In this document: piece by piece, positions 45,266 through 54,172 of the stretch | Layout of the letters: every line of letters begins with the position of its first letter | Numbering within the stretch: position 1 is the stretch's first letter | Origin: Petrocella atlantisensis | GTDB lineage: Bacteria > Bacillota > Clostridia > Lachnospirales > Vallitaleaceae | Assembly: GCF_900538275.1 (NCBI RefSeq) | Contig: NZ_LR130778.1 | Coordinates: 2,352,001 to 2,416,000, forward strand | Length of the DNA stretch: 64,000 nt | Direction of reading: 5' to 3' | Notes under the pieces: model-generated | The model's input: the letters and a program-made list of their open reading frames with translations, nothing else | Databases searched by the model: none | Told to the model about the DNA's origin: nothing | Program-made: the position numbers and the translations under genes

Positions 45266-45302
45266 AGGCTGTCTCAGAGTATATCATAATCTGAGGCAGT
45301 CT
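45266..45302 (+). terminator. Terminator after the aminotransferase operon
   Basis: GGCTGTCTCAG pairs with CTGAGGCAGTC (two wobble pairs) around an AT-rich loop and is followed by TTATTTT. Confidence 0.75.
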
Positions 45303-45366
45303 TATTTTGATCGTTTATTAGGAGGTAATTCATCAAATGTAGCTATAGGTCATGATCGTAGATATA

Positions 45367-45553
45367 ATACACACTTTTTCCTCGCCTTACACTTCGTACG
45401 GTCATCGGAAAAACTGTGTATCACATCTACTCGGTAATAGGTGGTCATTTCGTCAATAAAAAGCACTGCTCAATCATCCTTCTTTTCTTGCATCCATGCA
45501 AGAATGAAGGACGTTCTACATCCATGTAGAACTGTGATCGATCAGCGCTTTTT
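45367..45553. repeat. Two adjacent large palindromes (structured repeat)
   Basis: In the long gene-free stretch 45303-45646, ATACACACTTTTTCC (45367-45381) pairs with 45407-45421, with one mismatch. Next to it AAAAAGCACTGCTCAATCA (45458-45476) pairs with 45535-45553, with three mismatches. The second one encloses CTTGCATCCATGCAAG within a longer stem and GTTCTACATCCATGTAGAAC, making a three-way junction. The inner hairpins share the CATCCATG loop with R2. No ORF or known RNA was recognised. Its orientation and role are unknown. Confidence 0.6.
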
Positions 45554-45646
45554 CTTTCCTCATTCGGTTCCGCATACGTGTCATTTCATTATGTCTAAAT
45601 TCTTATGCCCTAAATGATATGCTAAGGTAACCCGAAAACCATATTA

Positions 45647-45675
45647 TACCAACATCGACCATGAAGTTCCTGGAA
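45647..45675 (+). repeat. 29-bp flank repeat, copy R3
   Basis: These bases match the complement of 8619-8647 (outer flank of R2) with one mismatch, and include GTTCCTGGAA, also present at the edge of R1. The matching right flank and stem are absent, so this is a truncated copy or an isolated edge. Confidence 0.7.
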
Positions 45676-45711
45676 CCCACTTCCAAAATCTAACCCTTCT
45701 AAAAGTATTTA

Positions 45712-45744
45712 AAAAAGTCCCTAAGTTTTTTCACTTAGAGACTT
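45712..45744 (-). terminator. Terminator of the perR gene
   Basis: On the minus strand AAGTCTCTAAG pairs with CTTAGGGACTT (one mismatch) around TGAAAAAA and is followed by a T-run. Confidence 0.75.
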
Positions 45745-45763
45745 GCTTAACTCAATATAAATT

Positions 45764-46180
45764 CTAATGTGCCACTTTACAATCCGAACAGGTTCCGTAT
45801 AGGAAAATCTTTTCGGACTCTATGGTAAAATCAGTTTCCGATTGAAGTTGGCTAATAAGTTGGTCAACGACATTGGTGTGTAAATCATATACTTGACCAC
45901 AATGATTACAAATCATATGAGGATGATTATGGATAATGGCGTCATAACGAAAACGATCCTCACCTACATTGAGCTCCTGAATAAGATTGGCTTTTTTTAA
46001 AGTATCGAGAGTTTTATAAATGGTTGCAAGACTCATCGTTGGATGGGTTTCTTGTAAAGCATTGTAAATAGACTCAGCACTAGGATGTTCTACTGTGTTA
46101 CATAAAACATTAAAAATTGCTAACCTTTGTGGGGTCACTTTTAGATTTTTTGCTTTAAGCATAGAGGTAATTTGATCCAT
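45764..46180 (-). CDS. perR: Fur-family regulator, PerR-like
   Basis: This 138-residue metal-dependent repressor has a DNA-binding half with VTPQRLAIFNVL and the recognition helix SLATIYKTLDTL, followed by the dimer domain. Structural zinc is held by CNHC and CSDC near residues 93 and 133. The regulatory-site His pattern HNHPHMICNHCG is seen. The PerR assignment rests on the overall similarity; other Fur subgroups are possible. The start at 46180 has an AGGAG upstream on the minus strand. Two palindromes in its own promoter suggest self-regulation. Confidence 0.88.
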   Translation of the reverse strand: MDQITSMLKAKNLKVTPQRLAIFNVLCNTVEHPSAESIYNALQETHPTMSLATIYKTLDTLKKANLIQELNVGEDRFRYDAIIHNHPHMICNHCGQVYDLHTNVVDQLISQLQSETDFTIESEKIFLYGTCSDCKVAH

Positions 46181-46198
46181 ATCATCACTCCTGTAATA

Positions 46199-46238
46199 GT
46201 TATTATCTCATAGTAATAACTTAATTCTATTATAGAAT
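46199..46238. promoter_or_regulatory. Two operator-like palindromes upstream of perR
   Basis: AGTTATTA-N8-TAATAACT (46199-46222) is a perfect 8-bp-arm repeat. ATTCTATTATAGAAT (46224-46238) is a perfect 7-1-7 palindrome, the layout of Per/Fur boxes. They lie directly before the perR start and so probably mediate autoregulation. Confidence 0.6.
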
Positions 46239-46369
46239 AAGTATCTTGTCAAGTTTAACCTTCTTATGAGGCTAAGGTATGCTGCTTAAAGTCTATTTCC
46301 TTAATACTTATTGATAGCTTATAACTGGGTGTGATACAATAAGTAAAAGAGACAAAAGGAGGGAACAAT

Positions 46370-46846
46370 GTGTCAGTCAATGTAGAATTAATTAATCCGT
46401 TTATCAGTGCCGCACAAAGTGTTTTAAGGGACTTATCTCAAATACATACAAAAATGGGTAAACCTTATTTAAAGAATCCCGAATATGAAGGAAAAGTATT
46501 AACAGTTATCGTAGGTATTACAGGAGAACTCAGGGGACAGGTCATTATTTCTCTTGAAGAAGATATTGCCTGTAATATTGCTTCACATATGATGATGGGC
46601 ATGCCGGTTGTAGAATTAAATGATATGGCTAAAAGTGCCATTGGTGAACTTGCGAATATGGTACTGGGTAATGCGGCTACAATTTTTTCAACGAGGGGTA
46701 TTATTGTGGATATAACACCACCAAACTTATGTCTAGGCAGTAATATGTCATTTACAGTTAGTGATTCTAAGACAATCTGTGTTCCACTTGAGCTAGAAGA
46801 TGGATCTACTTTACTTGAACTGAACATTGCGATTAAATCAAAATGA
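46370..46846 (+). CDS. cheX: CheX-type chemotaxis phosphatase domain protein
   Basis: This 158-residue protein of the CheX/CheC fold (PF13690 type) has the catalytic-type ExxN pattern in AIGELANMVLGNAATIF, as used for CheY-P dephosphorylation. It starts with GTG at 46370, with AGGAGG six bases away; the ATG two bases before it is out of frame. Its last four bases overlap trmL. No other chemotaxis gene is in the window, so the partner response regulator is unknown. Confidence 0.85.
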   Translation: MSVNVELINPFISAAQSVLRDLSQIHTKMGKPYLKNPEYEGKVLTVIVGITGELRGQVIISLEEDIACNIASHMMMGMPVVELNDMAKSAIGELANMVLGNAATIFSTRGIIVDITPPNLCLGSNMSFTVSDSKTICVPLELEDGSTLLELNIAIKSK

Positions 46847-47337
46847 TGAATATTGTTTTACTCGAACCGGAAATTCCCCATAATACAGGCAGTATCGGAA
46901 GAACTTGTGTAGCGACAGGTGCTTCATTACATCTTATAAGACCGCTTGGCTTTTCCTTAGATGAAAAGTCGGTTAAACGTGCAGGTTTAGACTATTGGCA
47001 CAAATTGGATTTGCATATGTATGACTCATTTGATGATTTTTTATTAAAGCATCCTGGGGTTAAGATATACATGGGTACAACTAAGGCTAAACAAACTTAT
47101 GCGGATGTTCATTATGAAAAAGGCTCTTTTATAATGTTTGGCAAAGAAAGCGCCGGTATACCGGAAGAAATTCTACTTAAGTATCAAGAAACTTGTATAC
47201 GCATACCGATGGCAAATGACATAAGGTCCTTAAATCTATCTAATGCTGTATCCATTGTGCTCTATGAAGCTTATCGTCAGCATGATTTTGGACAAATGCA
47301 GATGGAAGGCGAATTGCATCACCATAATTGGTTATAA
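46843..47337 (+). CDS. trmL: tRNA (cytidine(34)-2'-O)-methyltransferase
   Basis: TrmL methylates the wobble ribose of tRNA-Leu isoacceptors. The 164 residues form one SpoU/SPOUT domain with the conserved start LLEPEIPHNTGSIGRTCVATG, the middle SVKRAGLDYWHKLDL and the knot motifs MFGKESAGIPEE and IPMANDIRSLNLSNAVSIVLYEA. Its ATG overlaps the cheX stop by four bases. A PilZ gene follows after 18 bp. Confidence 0.95.
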   Translation: MMNIVLLEPEIPHNTGSIGRTCVATGASLHLIRPLGFSLDEKSVKRAGLDYWHKLDLHMYDSFDDFLLKHPGVKIYMGTTKAKQTYADVHYEKGSFIMFGKESAGIPEEILLKYQETCIRIPMANDIRSLNLSNAVSIVLYEAYRQHDFGQMQMEGELHHHNWL

Positions 47338-47355
47338 AGCTAAGAAGGTGACTAT

Positions 47356-47733
47356 TTGGAAGAAAACAAAAGAACGAGACAACGTATCGACTACAAGAAC
47401 CATATTTTATGTTATAAGCATATCATATCAAATAAAGAAGAGATACCGGATCCTGCACCGATTCGCGTCATTGTTGAGGACATATCCTATAGTGGATTAG
47501 GTGTGCGTTGTACAAGAGACCTAGGAGCCGGAGATGTTCTAATATTCAACCTTGAAAATGCCGGGGACAAAAGAGAGGTCATGCTTGAAGTGATGTGGTG
47601 TCGTTATTCAGGTGGTGAATACGAAGCCGGCCTGAAATTCATAAACCTGACCAAAGAAATCATATTTTTTCTTGATGGGCTTATAAAAAATCATCTAAAA
47701 CAAAAGAAAAAATTAATGGACAAAGGCATTTGA
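47356..47733 (+). CDS. PilZ domain protein (c-di-GMP binding)
   Basis: This 125-residue single-domain PilZ protein has the c-di-GMP contact motifs RTRQR (RxxxR, residues 6-10) and DISYSGLG (DxSxxG, about 47-54), both intact. It should be a c-di-GMP effector. It starts with TTG at 47356, placed by AAGGTG upstream. It is the third gene of an operon with cheX and trmL, linking motility control with c-di-GMP. A bidirectional terminator follows. Confidence 0.88.
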   Translation: MEENKRTRQRIDYKNHILCYKHIISNKEEIPDPAPIRVIVEDISYSGLGVRCTRDLGAGDVLIFNLENAGDKREVMLEVMWCRYSGGEYEAGLKFINLTKEIIFFLDGLIKNHLKQKKKLMDKGI

Positions 47734-47757
47734 AGAAGACTCTCCAAGATTTAAGAT

Positions 47758-47794
47758 AAAGGCGTATTGCACTTGAAAATGCAATGCGCCTTTA
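47758..47794. terminator. Bidirectional terminator
   Basis: AAAGGCGTATTGCA pairs with TGCAATGCGCCTTT around CTTGAAAA. It touches the last codon of the convergent histidine kinase gene. Confidence 0.85.
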
Positions 47795-49213
47795 TGTATG
47801 ATGAGAGAGTGGTAATGTGAAGACAAAAGTTGTGCCTTTACCTTCTTGACTATAGACATCAATGGTTTCGTTATGGGCTTTGACAATCTCACGGACAATG
47901 GAAAGACCAAGTCCTATACCCTTTTTGTCTTTACCTCTTGAGCGATCCGCTTTATGAAAACGATCCCAGATGTACTTAATATCTTCTTCAGAGATACCGG
48001 GACCTGAATCTTTGATGCTAACTTCAACTTTACCTGAGAGTACAGTGGTCTCAACAATGATGGTGTCCTCAGGGGAGCAGAACTTGATGGCGTTATCAAT
48101 GAGATTGGTTAATACACGTTGAATTTGGTTCATATCCGCAAAAACAAATAATTCTTGTTGATCAATGAGTAGGGTAAAGTCAATACGTTTATCCAGAATC
48201 TTCTGTTCAAATTGAAAAAGTATTTTTCGGATATCTTGGTGAAGATCATAATGGGTCTTATTTAATTGTACGGTGTTGTTTTCCATTTTTGTCAGTAGGA
48301 GTATGTCGTTGGTGAGCTTCGTTAGACGCTCCGTTTCATCAAGAACAATATTAAGGTACTTGCCTTGTCGCTCATAAGGTATGGTACCATCCAGTATAGC
48401 CTGTACAAAGCCTTTAATGGATGTTAAAGGCGACCGGAAATCATGAGAGATATTGGCAATAAAATCCTTGCGCATATCTTCAAGCTTTTCAAGTTCAGAG
48501 GCCATATGGTTAATGTTGTTGGCCAGTTGTCCAATCTCATTGTCGGTACTTAGAATGACGTGACTTGAAAAATCACCATTAGCGATGGCCTGAACTCGGT
48601 CGTTTAACTCTGAGATGGTGTTTGAAATGCTCTTAGAGTAGACATATGTGGATATAAAAGTAGCAGCTAAGAGTACAAGTAGTGAGAAAAGTGTCATTTG
48701 ATAGATGTTATTGATGTTCTCGCGTAGTGTTGGGTAAGGAGAATTGATAATAACAGCACCTATAACCCGATCCCCGGAATATATTGGATAAGCGGTTGTA
48801 AGAACCAGCTGGTCATAGAGGTCGCCAAAAGTTCCGGTTTCTGACATTTGCTTACCTTCAAAGACAGAACGGACAATAGGGTGATTGAGTTTATGACCGA
48901 CCAGGGATTTTCCTGTGACTTGAGTGTCTTTAAAAACCCGATGGTTTTCATCTAGAATCATAATTCTAGAATCAATGTATCTACTGGTGGCGGTTAATTG
49001 ATAATTAAAATTAAGGTCCGTCAAAGTTCTTGCTTTATAAGTTTCTATGAATTGATCACTTAAAATTCGGCTTTCTTCTAACATCATATTGTAGTGGTTC
49101 TCTATGAAATAGTTGGAAATAATCTGAGTGAGCACACCAAATAAAAGAAGAAAAATCACCAAAGTGGTCATGGCATAGATGGCAAAAAAACGGCCTGTAA
49201 ATGTCTTGAACAT
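47792..49213 (-). CDS. Sensor histidine kinase, OmpR/PhoR class
   Basis: This membrane kinase has 473 residues: a transmembrane helix (about 8-30), an extracytoplasmic sensor (about 35-165), a second transmembrane helix (about 170-190), HAMP, the HisKA box NISHDFRSPLTSIKGF with the phospho-accepting His, and the ATPase motifs NLIDNAIKF (N box), DSGPGI (G1) and GIGLGLSIV (G2). It lies one base after the response regulator gene in the same direction. The stimulus is unknown. It may serve cell-envelope sensing like WalK/ResE relatives. Confidence 0.93.
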   Translation of the reverse strand: MFKTFTGRFFAIYAMTTLVIFLLLFGVLTQIISNYFIENHYNMMLEESRILSDQFIETYKARTLTDLNFNYQLTATSRYIDSRIMILDENHRVFKDTQVTGKSLVGHKLNHPIVRSVFEGKQMSETGTFGDLYDQLVLTTAYPIYSGDRVIGAVIINSPYPTLRENINNIYQMTLFSLLVLLAATFISTYVYSKSISNTISELNDRVQAIANGDFSSHVILSTDNEIGQLANNINHMASELEKLEDMRKDFIANISHDFRSPLTSIKGFVQAILDGTIPYERQGKYLNIVLDETERLTKLTNDILLLTKMENNTVQLNKTHYDLHQDIRKILFQFEQKILDKRIDFTLLIDQQELFVFADMNQIQRVLTNLIDNAIKFCSPEDTIIVETTVLSGKVEVSIKDSGPGISEEDIKYIWDRFHKADRSRGKDKKGIGLGLSIVREIVKAHNETIDVYSQEGKGTTFVFTLPLSHHT

Positions 49214-49214
49214 A

Positions 49215-49898
49215 TTAGTTCACCTCGAATTTATACCCTATACCCCAAACGGTTTTAATACCCCAAGCATCTGATTCATTGATTTTTTCACGAATTCTTT
49301 TTATATGAACATCAACAGTACGGGTGTCACCGATATATTCATAGCCCCATATACGGTCAAGGAGCTGTTCCCTTGTGAAGACTTGGTTCGGGTTAGAAGC
49401 CAGGAAATAAATGAGCTCTAATTCTTTCGGTGGCATTTCAATCTTTGTATCGTTATAGACAACTGTATAGTTAGATAGATTGATGGTAAGGTTAGGCATA
49501 GCGATTTGTTTAGTGGCATTTCCCTTAGGTGTAAAACGTCTAAGAACAGCTTTGACCCTTGCGGTTAGTTCCTTGGTGTCAAATGGCTTAATCATATAGT
49601 CATCTGCACCCAGTTCAAGACCAAGAATCTTATCAAAAGTCTCACCTTTGGCTGTTAGCATAATTATAGGTGTATTGCTCACCTGACGTATGTCCTTACA
49701 CACATCAAAGCCATCCTTACCAGGTAACATAAGGTCTAAAATGACCAAATTAGGTGCGAAAGCCTTAAAAACATGGATTGCGTCATTGCCGTTGTGAACA
49801 GATTTGGTTGAATAACCTTCTTTTTCCAGATAGAGGGCTATGAGTTCAGTTATATTTTCGTCGTCGTCAACAATGAGTATTTTTGATTTTGCTTCCAT
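49215..49898 (-). CDS. Response regulator, OmpR/PhoB family
   Basis: This 227-residue regulator has a receiver domain (Asp in ILDLMLPGKDG, about residue 54; acidic pair VDDDEN; conserved Thr and Lys in MLTAKG and MIKPFD). A winged-helix DNA-binding domain follows (about 130-225, MPPKELELIYFLASNPNQVFTREQLLDRIWG, VDVHIKRIREKI). It is phosphorylated by the kinase encoded one base downstream. The target genes are not evident here. Confidence 0.95.
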   Translation of the reverse strand: MEAKSKILIVDDDENITELIALYLEKEGYSTKSVHNGNDAIHVFKAFAPNLVILDLMLPGKDGFDVCKDIRQVSNTPIIMLTAKGETFDKILGLELGADDYMIKPFDTKELTARVKAVLRRFTPKGNATKQIAMPNLTINLSNYTVVYNDTKIEMPPKELELIYFLASNPNQVFTREQLLDRIWGYEYIGDTRTVDVHIKRIREKINESDAWGIKTVWGIGYKFEVN

Positions 49899-49964
49899 GA
49901 GGACACCTCAATTCTTGTTCTGTGGTTGGGCTGGGTTACTGGAGCTAATACTATTATAAGCATT

Positions 49965-52340
49965 TTACTTGAATTCTACAATAGTTACACCGGATTCTCC
50001 TTCACCATAGGCACCAATTCGGAAGGAGTCCACATATTTCACCTTTTTAAGATGCTTGTGTATGGCAGATCGAAGAGCACCGGTACCTTTACCATGAATG
50101 ATGGTGACCATCGGCAACTTTGATAAATAAGCATCATCTAAGTACTTATCCAGAACTTGCAATGCATCGATCGTCATCTCACCTCGAAGATCAATCTCAG
50201 TTGAGATACTATAGGCTTTTGTTGTTACACCTTTTGAAGAAGCTTTTTTCCGAGTTTCCTTAGGTTGATGGCTATCTTCTTGAAGTACAGTTACATCTTT
50301 TAGAGAAACGTTGGATTTCATGATACCCATTTGAACTTGAATCTCGCCTTTACTATTTGGCAAGGACAACACCGTACCATTTCCGTTAAAAGGTGCAACA
50401 AAAACGTTGTCACCAATAGCGATATCTTTTGCCTTGGTACCTTTTGCCTTAGCTTTTGGTAAGCCCATTTCATTTTCTAATTTCGTCATAGATTGACGCA
50501 AAGTACTGCGGCTTTCTTCTAAGGCTTTGGTATCAATCTGAGCGCTATCAGCAATTCGGTTAATATGGCGAATGAGTCGATCCGCTTCTTCTTTAGCAGC
50601 TTCCGTAATTCTATAGGCCTCTTTTTTGGCTTCCGTAAGCATTTCTTGTTTTTTTTGCTCAAAAGCTTCTTTTTGTAAATCAAATCGACGTTTTAGGATT
50701 TCGGTTTCTTTTCTGTATTTTTCAGCTTTTTCTTTCTCTGCAATGGCTGCTTTTTTATTGATTTCAAGGTCTGTAATCAAGTCTTCAAAACGGACTTCTT
50801 TTTGTTGCAACAGGGCTTTGGCTTCTTCAATTATATCGTCGCCCAGACCTAATCTTTTTGAAATGGCAAAAGCATTACTTTTACCGGGCACACCGATAAG
50901 CAAGCGGTAAGTAGGGCGCAAGGTGGTAACATCGAATTCACAGGAAGCGTTTTCTACACCCTCTGTAGATAGGGCATAGACTTTTAGTTCACTATAATGG
51001 GTGGTAGCTACAGTTAGAACGCTTCTTGCAAATAGGTTTTCCAAAGTCGCCATGGCGAGTGCTGCACCTTCCGTTGGATCTGTACCGGCACCAAGTTCAT
51101 CAAAAAGTACGAGAGAATCGATGGTGGCCTTTTTAAGTATATCCACAATATTGACCATATGGGAGGAAAAGGTACTAAGAGATTGTTCGATACTTTGTTC
51201 ATCGCCAATGTCTGCATAGATCTCATCAAAGACGGTTAGACTTGAGCCGTCAAAAGCAGGAATATGTAACCCTGCTTGACCCATGAGAGAAAAGAGGCCC
51301 AAAGTCTTAAGGGTGACGGTTTTTCCACCGGTATTGGGTCCTGTAATTACCAAAGTATTAAAGGATTTACCAAGATAGATATCAATAGGTACAACTTCTT
51401 TATCACTTAGAAGAGGATGTCTTGCTTTCTTAAGGTTAATCTCTTTGTTGTCGTTAAACTGGGGCATTGTAGCATTTTGCTTTAAGGCTAATTCAGCTTT
51501 GGCAAAAACAAAATCCAGCTCAGCCATAACATCTAAGTTGATTTTCAATGCTTCCATATGTATGGCAGCAAGTGCGCTAAGTTCTGCTAGAATGCGGTTG
51601 ATTTCTTCTTGTTCCTGATGGGCCAATTCAGTTAGTCCGTTATTAAGTTCTACAACAGACATAGGCTCGATAAAAAGTGTTGAACCGGTCGAAGATTGGT
51701 CATGAATCATACCTTTGAATTGACTACGATATTCTGCTTTGACAGGTACACAGAAGCGGTCATTACGGATGGTGATAATAGGATCTTGTAACATGGTCTT
51801 TTGGTTATTGTTGTTGATGATACTATTAAGATTTGAACGTATTTTGGCATGGGTATTTTGTATGTTGCGTCGTATTTGATGTAGCTGTGAACTGGCTTCA
51901 TCAGCAATGGTGTCTTCGGATACGATGCAGCGATCAATCTCTCTAAGTAGAGGCGTCAGTGGCTCGATGTCCAAGAAAAGAGGCGCAATAGAAAGCGTGG
52001 TAATCATCTCTTCACCTTCTCTAAAATAACTTTTAAGACGGGAAGCAACACGAAGTACATCCCCGATATGAAGCAATTCAAGTATGGAGAGGTTACCACC
52101 AATGGCCAGTCTTTTTAAAGAAGGGCCGATAAGTTGTGTACCACGAATAGGCAGTGAGCCATATTTGAGTATAGTAGATAGGGCCTCTGAAGTCTCGTTT
52201 TGTTTTCTGGTGATGGTTTCAAGATCGGAGTATGGTTTCAAAGCATCAACCATTTTTTTGCCTGGTTCTGATTGAGCCAATTGCTTAAGTTGTAATATGA
52301 TTTTATCGTATTCCAGTATTTTAAGGGCTTTTTGATTCAT
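49965..52340 (-). CDS. mutS2: Endonuclease MutS2
   Basis: MutS2 suppresses homologous recombination and, in Firmicutes, takes part in ribosome-collision rescue. It has 791 residues: the MutS core with lever/clamp helices, the ATPase motifs GPNTGGKTVTLKT (Walker A, about 334-346), LVLFDELGAGTDPTEGAAL (Walker B) and ATTHYSELK. A long coiled region and a C-terminal Smr endonuclease domain follow (IDLRGEMTIDALQVLDKYL, IIHGKGTGALR). It lacks the mismatch-recognition domain of MutS. The start at 52340 follows AAAGGAGT on the minus strand. Confidence 0.96.
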   Translation of the reverse strand: MNQKALKILEYDKIILQLKQLAQSEPGKKMVDALKPYSDLETITRKQNETSEALSTILKYGSLPIRGTQLIGPSLKRLAIGGNLSILELLHIGDVLRVASRLKSYFREGEEMITTLSIAPLFLDIEPLTPLLREIDRCIVSEDTIADEASSQLHQIRRNIQNTHAKIRSNLNSIINNNNQKTMLQDPIITIRNDRFCVPVKAEYRSQFKGMIHDQSSTGSTLFIEPMSVVELNNGLTELAHQEQEEINRILAELSALAAIHMEALKINLDVMAELDFVFAKAELALKQNATMPQFNDNKEINLKKARHPLLSDKEVVPIDIYLGKSFNTLVITGPNTGGKTVTLKTLGLFSLMGQAGLHIPAFDGSSLTVFDEIYADIGDEQSIEQSLSTFSSHMVNIVDILKKATIDSLVLFDELGAGTDPTEGAALAMATLENLFARSVLTVATTHYSELKVYALSTEGVENASCEFDVTTLRPTYRLLIGVPGKSNAFAISKRLGLGDDIIEEAKALLQQKEVRFEDLITDLEINKKAAIAEKEKAEKYRKETEILKRRFDLQKEAFEQKKQEMLTEAKKEAYRITEAAKEEADRLIRHINRIADSAQIDTKALEESRSTLRQSMTKLENEMGLPKAKAKGTKAKDIAIGDNVFVAPFNGNGTVLSLPNSKGEIQVQMGIMKSNVSLKDVTVLQEDSHQPKETRKKASSKGVTTKAYSISTEIDLRGEMTIDALQVLDKYLDDAYLSKLPMVTIIHGKGTGALRSAIHKHLKKVKYVDSFRIGAYGEGESGVTIVEFK

Positions 52341-52375
52341 GGGTAACTCCTTTAGTATGTATTATATAATTGTGC

Positions 52376-52849
52376 TTATAAATCAAGGTAATAGAGGTCA
52401 TAGGCTGCTTTTTCATAGACAGGCATGACATTTTCAATGTCATTATATTTATGAAAGCCAAGGGAGGACCAAAACAAAATTGCGGGTGTATTATCTAGAT
52501 GACATGTCAGATAGATTCTGTTATAGTGACGGGCCTGTATATAGTCTCTACAAAAATCATAGAAAAATTGTCGGCCAAAACCTTGTCCGATATAATCCGG
52601 CAATATGAGAAAGCTTTGAAGCCAACACGTACCTGTTAGATTTGTTTTCATAAGCTTTAAATAACCTAAAGACTTTTGGTCTACTGTATCGATGTAAACA
52701 AAATGTTCACCTGTATCTTTTCCTAAAGACTGGGGTGATTGAATGGCTTTGTTATAATGATCATACTTTGTTAAGGCAATATTGATTCTTAGTAGATCAA
52801 GGGTACTTGCTTGGATGATTTCCAGCTTCATTTTTTTAGGGTCAACCAT
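52376..52849 (-). CDS. GNAT-family N-acetyltransferase
   Basis: This 157-residue protein has the GNAT acetyl-CoA motif A in LPDYIGQGFGRQFFYDFCRDYI (Q/RxxGxG/A type) and a C-terminal FWSSLGFHKYND strand-helix. The substrate is unknown. It lies 35 bp upstream of mutS2 in the same direction, and the start has AGGTGG upstream. It probably forms an operon with mutS2. Confidence 0.85.
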   Translation of the reverse strand: MVDPKKMKLEIIQASTLDLLRINIALTKYDHYNKAIQSPQSLGKDTGEHFVYIDTVDQKSLGYLKLMKTNLTGTCWLQSFLILPDYIGQGFGRQFFYDFCRDYIQARHYNRIYLTCHLDNTPAILFWSSLGFHKYNDIENVMPVYEKAAYDLYYLDL

Positions 52850-53122
52850 AAAAAACCACCTCTAATATATATGAATATACTTTCTTATTATTTTACATGA
52901 TTATGACATAATTATAAAGCTTCCTAACATATCTTTTTTATGACACCTTAACAATGGTATGAATTCTTTGTACTAAAAGAGGGGTATGAAGCCTTGAAAA
53001 GCTAGAAGTTAAGGGGTTTAAGAGAAACGCTAATATATTAACGTTCTATTCATAATCTGTTCAAAAACAGGTTGTATAATAGGGGTTAGGAATCAATGAG
53101 CTTGATAATTGGAGTGTGAATC
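52850..53122 (+). promoter_or_regulatory. Gene-poor stretch with promoter for the 43-codon ORF
   Basis: The first part holds the promoter of the acetyltransferase gene on the minus strand; nothing else is recognised there. A TATAAT-like box at the end of AGGTTGTATAATAGG (near 53075) is well placed to drive the small ORF at 53123. CTGTT/AACAG pairs just before it. Confidence 0.4.
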
Positions 53123-53254
53123 ATGAGCGAAACTAAGACGAATAATGGATGTCCTTCATTTTACAAAGAGGAAATTAAACATTCAAAAAAACTTTCCAGA
53201 TTTTCAAAGCTAATTCGTAAGATAAGTACAATTTTATATGGATCTAAACGATGA
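53123..53254 (+). CDS. 43-residue basic peptide with one Cys, unknown
   Basis: This short ORF was read directly. The ATG follows GGAGTG; the peptide has a polar start (SETKTNNGCPSFYKEEI), a single Cys at position 10 and a basic tail (SKKLSRFSKLIRKIS, LYGSKR). It has no signal peptide. A short terminator follows, and a DUF692-like enzyme gene begins 94 bp downstream. It could be a free small protein or a substrate peptide, neither of which is proven. Confidence 0.5.
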   Translation: MSETKTNNGCPSFYKEEIKHSKKLSRFSKLIRKISTILYGSKR

Positions 53255-53261
53255 TAAGTGG

Positions 53262-53287
53262 CAGAGATGCTGCTTTTTGTTTTTTAT
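53262..53287 (+). terminator. Short terminator after the small ORF
   Basis: GCAG and CTGC pair around AGATG, followed by TTTTTGTTTTTT. The stem is short, so read-through into the next gene is possible. Confidence 0.45.
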
Positions 53288-53347
53288 TTGACATAAGAGC
53301 CAGTTAATGTTTCAATAAAACCATACATAGAATAAGGTGGTGATAAA

Positions 53348-54130
53348 ATGAAACTTGGTTGTAACTATTCGAAAGAACTGATGGTATTAATTGAAGAAGA
53401 CGCAGTTGAAATAGATTGTATTAAAATGGGCTATTTTCAGCCCTTTATAGGCTTACATGAGGAAGTTGTTAAGAAGAAATCCATCCTAATCCATGGTTTT
53501 GGCAAGCACGAGCACATAGGTATGGTCGATCCGGACCGTAACAATGAATGGCAACATATGAATGATGTTCTAAACCAATATGAATCCCCACATCTGGCGG
53601 TACATTTTGCGATTTACGATAAAGACTTACGTATGGTTGAAGATATAAAAAAGCGTTTGGATGAAGGGGTCCGGATTTTCAAAGAACGTTTAGAAGTACC
53701 TCTAATCATTGAAAATATGGACTATAATCCATTTTATAGCCCTCATTACGTGAAGCCCGAAGCCGTGGACCCGGATTTTATAAGCGAGATGTGTGAAAAA
53801 CATGATGTAGGTCTCTTGCTAGATACAGCCCACGCCAGTGTCTCTGCGTATCATCTGAAAATGGATGTTCATGATTACCTAAGAAGACTCCCTCTACATA
53901 AGGTCAAAGAAATTCATTTTGTCGGAACTCAGATGACTGAAGACAAAGGATTAATTGATATGCATACACCTTTAACACCAAGAGACTACGATTTACTGGA
54001 TTGGTTGAGGTACAAATGTAAACCAGAGATTGTAACATTAGAATATGGATGGCCTGGATCGGACTTCTCTTGGCGTACCAGTAAGGAAGAGATAAAGAAA
54101 CAATTGATAGAGATTAGGAAAAGATTCTAA
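53348..54130 (+). CDS. TIM-barrel protein resembling DUF692 / MNIO enzymes
   Basis: This 260-residue TIM-barrel protein has metal-ligand-type residues spaced as in DUF692 multinuclear iron oxidases: ILIHGFGKHEHIG, LIIENMDY, LLLDTAHASVSAYH, VKEIHFVGTQ and LIDMHTPLTPRDYD. In place of the family's usual D-x-x-N it has DTAH. Xylose-isomerase-like sugar isomerases and endonuclease IV are more distant alternatives. The start has TAAGGTGG upstream. The gene follows a 43-residue peptide ORF. DUF692 enzymes often modify short Cys-containing peptides, so a link is possible, though no partner protein gene is next to it. Confidence 0.6.
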   Translation: MKLGCNYSKELMVLIEEDAVEIDCIKMGYFQPFIGLHEEVVKKKSILIHGFGKHEHIGMVDPDRNNEWQHMNDVLNQYESPHLAVHFAIYDKDLRMVEDIKKRLDEGVRIFKERLEVPLIIENMDYNPFYSPHYVKPEAVDPDFISEMCEKHDVGLLLDTAHASVSAYHLKMDVHDYLRRLPLHKVKEIHFVGTQMTEDKGLIDMHTPLTPRDYDLLDWLRYKCKPEIVTLEYGWPGSDFSWRTSKEEIKKQLIEIRKRF

Positions 54131-54141
54131 GAATATGACCA

Positions 54142-54172
54142 AGAGGACCCTTTATTAGGGTCTTCATTTTGT
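54142..54172 (+). terminator. Terminator after the DUF692-like gene
   Basis: GACCC and GGGTC pair, extended by flanking wobbles, around TTTATTA, with TTCATTTTGT after the stem. Confidence 0.55.
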
